Below, one piece after another: positions 59,224 to 64,000 of a DNA stretch of 64,000 nt; positions within the stretch are counted from its first letter, which is position 1, and every line of letters begins with the position of its first letter. Both the position numbers and the translations under genes were made by a program. Under the pieces are notes generated by a model. It made no database searches, was not told where the DNA came from, and saw only the letters and a program-made list of their open reading frames with translations. Where the stretch lies: assembly GCA_008973525.1 (NCBI GenBank), contig WACJ01000364.1:220060-284059 (forward strand). The letters are read 5' to 3'. The stretch comes from Stenopsyche tienmushanensis (lineage: Eukaryota; Arthropoda; Insecta; Trichoptera; Stenopsychidae).

Positions 59224-59653
59224 TCTGTTAAGTGAGCATGACGTATTTATACGTCCAACGTAAAGTGCATCGAAATTGGTTATGACGTAAATATACGTCC
59301 TCGAAATATATGTTACGTCCTAAATCAGACGGAACTTTTTGTTTTTGTTTAACCAATGTGTGAGTTCAACTTGTCAACACCTGTTTTAAAATATATCACA
59401 CAGAAGTTGAGTTTTGAATTTTCTTTGTGCTTTTGTTTATTGTTTTGTATTTATTAACTTCTCTGTATGTGTTTGTATCTAAATAAATAAAAAATATATG
59501 TTTCGTTGTTTTTTTATAAATTCTAAGCATCGTTAAACAAATTAATAATATGAACTCACGCCAGGTGGGCGGGACGTATATATACGTCCTAACGAAAATA
59601 TGCGCACCCAATCTATGTTGCGTTATTGAAAATGAAATTCCCCGCTAAACAGG
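59224..59653. mobile_element. piggyBac-type MITE (430 bp) with TTAA duplication
   Basis: TTAA flanks it (59220-59223 and 59654-59657). The ends TCTGTTAAGTGAGC and GCGGGGAATTTC-type sequence in complement (right end CCCGCTAAACAGG) are inverted but worn. Three near-palindromes of form GACGTAWWTATACGTC lie just inside the ends: about 59239, 59283 and 59572. The interior has no transposase motif; the 71-codon minus frame there is not recognised. Confidence 0.65.
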
Positions 59654-59659
59654 TTAATA

Positions 59660-61377
59660 AGCATGTTGAATCTAAGACAAATATGGATTCAATAAGGACT
59701 ATTTGATAGTATGAACATCTTTTAATCCTAGACCACTAATCATTAGTCTCAGAAACTATAGACTAAGAACGCATATACGCTCAGGGCTTTTTAAGAAGGC
59801 TAATGACATATGACTTATCGTTGGTTATGCATTTGAATTTATTTCAGTTTATTAATCGTCGATAACACAAGCATGCTGTCCTGTGTATGGACCATTTGGC
59901 ATATCTGAATTATGGATGGTCTACCAACAAAAAGGGAATGAAAAGACTATTCCAGTACTGGTTATGACTCACTGGATGCAATAAAACCTATGTTGTGGTA
60001 CTCGCGTACTTATCTTTGAGACCTTGGGCGGGTTCACCATTCAGTTCACATTCCATCGAGTTCTTTGAGAATTTCTCTGCATTTCAAAATTCATGACGCA
60101 ACTTTCTATAAGTTGTAATTAATAAGTGGAACGTGCCTTATTAGCAAGCACATCTTAATTTAAGCAGCTTTGAGCTTCAAATCACATTCGGAAATTGAAT
60201 TAGAAACTGCTCGATCCAGCTTTTCGAGCAATTCAAACGAGATAGACGCCTGCTGCGTGAGTTAAGCAGATAAGCTTTTGTGTCATTATTTTTTTGAATC
60301 TTGAGGAAATCATGATCCATTTTATGATTGGAAAATTATAAGCGAATCAATGGAATCAATTGTGCTTCCTCTCGGACGATCGCTTCCGTGATTCATCAGG
60401 ATTTTCTAGCGCCGTTTATAGCGCCATTGTAATTGATGTTGATATTCTACCCACGTGGGAAAGAAAGGAAGTATGTATATATCTATTGCAAAAACGTGTC
60501 TTCGCATTGAGGTCGTCTTTGGTGCAATCCTAAATGGTAAAATGAAAGACACAAGGAAATCCGATCGGAAGACGAGAAACTATTGAGAGTCCACGGATCC
60601 GGTAATACCTGATGCTCTTCGTAGAGAGTTTCGAGCCTACTTCAAAACGGACATGCTACACATTGGAGAGTGAAAAACTCTACAACAAATTTACAGTTGT
60701 TTAACAACCGAGATTATCTCGATCTCGAACAGATCGGTGTTGAAGCAAAATAAAAAAAATCGGATAAAATTGCAGACCGAACGTGTTAACAACGTGGAAA
60801 ATAAATGGCTCTGTTATCGATGGCGCTTGGCGTGATTTAGTAATTTTGCAGACTTGCTTCTCATTACAGTATGAAAATTTCATGCTCTATAGATTCTATT
60901 ATTGTCTTGATATATGATATGACACATAACAATTCGCTGGTTTTAGCCCAGTTTACTCGTTTCGAAATTTTCGCTCAATATTAAGGCCACGTTGAACAAT
61001 ACTCCATTGTATCATTCATCATTGTTTGTATTAAATTTTATATAATTGTGACCTTTCGTGATTAATATGAAGGTCATCCATAGAATATTTGATCCATATT
61101 TTAGTCATGCATAATAGTTTTGTATGAAAAATATGTTTATAAAGGCTCCGAACCGTTATTTTTTACATTTCGGTTTTTATTCAGGTTCATTCCTAAACAT
61201 TTATATTGATTCGGTTACGGTTTTCGTTCTGGGAAATATGGATGATTTGATTTTTTTAGCTCCGAGCGATTCAGAGTCTCAGTCTGAGTGTATAGCATAA
61301 GGGTGCTCAACCCTTTCGCTTTGGGAGCTACTTTAATATGATTCATATAGGAAATTTCCAATTTTAAATCATCGTAA
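59660..61377. other. AT-rich stretch without recognised gene
   Basis: No frame above about 60 codons except antisense to family D near 61215-61526. GGTTACGGTTTTCGTTCTGG near 61212 recurs in worn form at 42645, 58100 and 62705. Confidence 0.35.
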
Positions 61378-61640
61378 ACTAAGACGCTATATTTGTATGT
61401 CCGCCACTTATCGTCCGTACAAATCCAATTATCTGTCGGGACCGCGCAATGCATATGAAGATTGTATATAAATAAATAAACATTGTTAATAGCACACAAT
61501 ATTCGTTCATTTCTTTGCGTAAACATAACACTCGAAATAGATTAATTTGGGTTTACTTGATAAATTTGGGTTATCGATCTATACAATCGTACGATGTACG
61601 CAAGACACTATCTTCATATCCGTCTCTCTCCAAATTTAAT
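61378..61640 (-). repeat. Repeat family D, copy 7
   Basis: GACGCTATATTTGTATGTCC, CACTTATCGTCCGTACAAAT, TCGGGACCGCGCAATG, GGGTTATCGATCTATACAAT and CGTACGATGTACGCAAGACA follow in reversed family order. Confidence 0.65.
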
Positions 61641-61699
61641 GTGTAAAACACTCTCCGTCTTTGTCTCTCTCACTCTGACATCCATCATCCTCCTGAATA

Positions 61700-62580
61700 G
61701 ACGAAAAATTGACGTTTGTGCTTTGATCGTTTGAACTCTGATCAACGGTTGAGTCTTCAATTTATAGCAGAAACTCTAAACATATCAAAAACAACAGTTC
61801 ATCGCATTGTAACCGAAGATTTGAACACAAAAACGCATAGAAAATTCATCACGACAACGCGCCAAGCAATAATACCTTCATTGTCAACGATTTCCTAGTC
61901 AGGACTAGGGAATCCAATCCCGGGATTCCAGATCCATGATGAAGGCTAATGAAGCATAATGAAGGCTACTAAATCGAGACATTCCCGTTGAAATCTGGAC
62001 GCTTGGAAACAGTGGTGTAACAGTACTAATTAGCGAGCTTAGGTGACGCCTAGGGCAGTAACTGTCTAATCTATATATACATATATACAGTACATTTCAA
62101 AATGTTATATTAACCTTTCGCTACCGGTGATGTATTTACTACACCTCAACTCTAATAATGGGAATATCGATATGTAATATAATAGGTACAGGGTTCAAAA
62201 TGTTTGTATTGCTCTGTAATATAATTATGAATCACATCAAAGTATTATAGTATATAAGTATTCATCTGCAGCGACGGAAATAAATAATTTGTCGGGAAAT
62301 CGGGAATTTTGCGAATTTTAGTCCGTGTCTCAGCAGAAAGAAATTTTATCAGTGACATTGATGGTGTTTTGGCTCGAGATTGGACTCCCTAGTCAGGACC
62401 CGCGTCCCGTTGGTTCTCCAGCTTCCCTAGAGCCCAGACCTGGCTTCCCCAGACTTTTTTGTTTCCTCTCTTAAAATGACATCTCGGAAAAGGCATTCCA
62501 GGATGCCTTCCAGGCCTGGCAACATCGTCTTCAGAAGTATATTAAATATAGACGTTTACACGGTAAATCCTCGGTATAGA
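61700..62580 (+). mobile_element. Mariner transposase remnant split by hAT copy A6
   Basis: Left of the insertion a frame reads NSDQRLSLQFIAETLNISKT then TVHRIVTEDLNTKTHRKF, the mariner HTH. Right of it come PQTFLFPLLK (the region after the third catalytic aspartate) and AFQDAFQAWQHRLQKYIKYR, the C terminus. The catalytic middle is missing, so the gene was already partly deleted or decayed apart from the hAT insertion. Confidence 0.8.
61906..62391 (+). mobile_element. hAT family A element A6 (486 bp) with perfect 8-bp target duplication
   Basis: It begins TAGGGAATCCAATC and ends GATTGGACTCCCTA, inverted with one mismatch in 14. GTCAGGAC lies directly on both sides (61898-61905 and 62392-62399). 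Eight bases is the standard hAT target length. The interior holds the family signature (CTACCGGTGATGTATTTA) and ends soon after TCAGCAGAAAGAAATTTTAT. The hAT C-terminal remnant seen in A1, A3 and A4 is absent. Confidence 0.92.
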
Positions 62581-62599
62581 AAATATATAGAAAGAGCGA

Positions 62600-63590
62600 C
62601 CTAAACAAAATACATACATAATACATATAAATAATTATGATTGCAAGCTGGAATTTGGGTTCAAAACAATCATATCGAATCGATAAAACCTATATTTTCG
62701 AATCGGTTCAGTTTCGATTTTCGTTCCACCAAAAATAATAGTTTTACCAGTTTCCGATTCACTTTCGGTTCATGCTTATTATCTAGCAAGATCTTGCAAA
62801 AATCAAATTGTGTTGATTATGCCTTTAAATGACGGTAATTTTCAATTGATTTATAGAAAAATAATAGGAAGTTAATATATATCAAATCAGCGTTTAACGC
62901 AGCTTATAAAAGGTATATTTTTCCTATTTATTTTACTGTAAAATGGATTTCAAAAGCTGATATTATTTCTAGAAAACGTAAATAATTTAGGCCATGTTAA
63001 CTAACTTCAGCAAATTTATTAGGAAGAGATGATTGTATCGATTTAATATCGAAAAAATCACAACATAATATCTACAATAGCTAATGAAATAACTGGAATT
63101 ATTACCAATAATCAGATTAATCGACATATTAAATTATACAGAGAACAGAATTTTACACACATTCAATTCAGACAATATTAGAGACTATCAAAGTTCTAGT
63201 AAAAGTATATCAAAGACCTCATGAAGCATATTGATTTATTTCGTCAAATACTTAATAATGCAGGAATATTATTGAAAGGTGGTAAAGATAGACAATTTAC
63301 ATTCATTTCTATATCCAAGTCTGAATCCAATATAAACCTTTTAGTACATCAATCAATAAACATAAAATTCAATCAAATCTAATATCATCAGTTAATAATT
63401 TTCTCAAAACTCAAATTATGTTTCGATATATGTAAAAAAAGAATAGAAGAATGTGTATTAGATCGATTTATACAAACAAAATCTAGATTTTGTTTCTGTG
63501 GGAACGCCGGAACTTGCCCTAAGTTGAAACGATCAAATTCAATCGACTATTGCATCGATCTGTCAAATTTTGTCTTTATACGATCTAAAA
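62600..63590. other. AT-rich stretch without recognised gene
   Basis: No frame above about 60 codons; no shared repeat other than CGGTTCAGTTTCGATTTTCG-type sequence near 62705. Confidence 0.35.
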
Positions 63591-63593
63591 ATG

Positions 63594-64000
63594 CTTGTAT
63601 TTAATTATAATTTATCGGACATTTCACAAATATATTAAACTATTTTTCAACCTAATTGCTGTCTAAATCGAGACATTTTTTTAGTCGCGATATCAGCTTT
63701 TGTATGCCAGTGTCATAAACCTCCGCCGCCATCTCTTTTTGGATTCTGGGATGTAGTGAAACACCCACGTCTCATCCCCCGTCACGATAAAACCTAAAAA
63801 AGCTTATCTACTCTGTGCAAGATTATCTGGGCACTCATCTCACATATAACTTTAAAATCAAGTTTTTCCAACAAAATATCATCAAGGAGATTTCGATAAA
63901 TGTCAGGAAATTCTTCGTGAAGGTCGTCAAGCATCACACGGCGGTTATTTCGCATTTGTTCTTCAATTTCATGTACAAGTTCAGAAATCATTGATATCCT
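63594..64000 (-). mobile_element. Mariner transposase remnant at the window edge
   Basis: In minus sense the frame from the right edge reads HEIEEQMRNNRRVMLDDLHE then LLDDILLEKLDFKVICEMSA, resembling a mariner N-terminal helix-turn-helix region. After a break, a second frame gives YDTGIQKLISRLKKCLDLDS then VEK, the mariner C terminus (about 63720-63650). The catalytic centre is deleted. Its 5' end may lie beyond the window. Confidence 0.65.

Overview
The window is nuclear DNA from an arthropod, most probably an insect. It is AT-rich, its genes have short introns (about 70-400 nt) with GT/AG borders, and it carries many DNA transposons (mariner, Tigger/pogo, hAT, piggyBac-like, Kolobok-like). 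There are no bacterial features, no CRISPR array and no rRNA. I cannot name the order. A ninaC gene split into at least 21 coding exons differs from my recollection of the Drosophila gene, but I have not compared the two.

Gene content is low. The one complete gene is a class III myosin (ninaC / myosin-IIIb type) on the minus strand, 27986 down to 20440. The 21 exons I assembled keep phase across every junction and sum to 4482 nt, a predicted protein of 1493 aa: an apparently intact protein kinase domain, a myosin motor, three IQ motifs and a tail. About 1.36 kb beyond its stop, on the same strand, is the first coding exon of an alpha-catulin (CTNNAL1-like) gene (19080-19000) in a GC-rich, promoter-like island. 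I did not find its later exons in the window, so its first intron probably runs past the left edge. A second GC-rich island at 12.5-13.0 kb holds a weak candidate first exon.

The rest is mostly old mobile DNA. (1) hAT family A (ends TAGGGAATCCAATC) has six copies; one has a perfect 8-bp target duplication inside a mariner gene. (2) hAT family B (ends CAGRGCCGTAAC) has about a dozen copies; one has a perfect and one a 7/8 target duplication. (3) Mariner transposase remnants occur at 11.3, 16.6, 21.8-22.4, 24.5, 50.9-52.0, 61.7-62.6 and 63.6-64.0 kb. (4) Tigger/pogo elements lie at 34.95, 38.8, 52.4 and 53.3-54.6 kb, the last being one element inside another. (5) A 1.6-kb element with 19-bp matching ends and TTAA duplications encodes a Kolobok/Mutator-like transposase fragment at 43.6-45.2 kb. 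(6) Two small TTAA-flanked elements of piggyBac type lie at 15.7 and 59.2 kb. (7) Several repeat families (C, D, E, G) remain unclassified.

Layout: 1-12.5 kb repeats and unassigned AT-rich DNA; 12.5-19.3 kb GC islands and the alpha-catulin 5' end; 20.4-28.0 kb ninaC, with transposons in introns 11 and 18; 28-64 kb gene-poor DNA with nested transposons. All homology statements come from reading motifs by eye; no database search was run.
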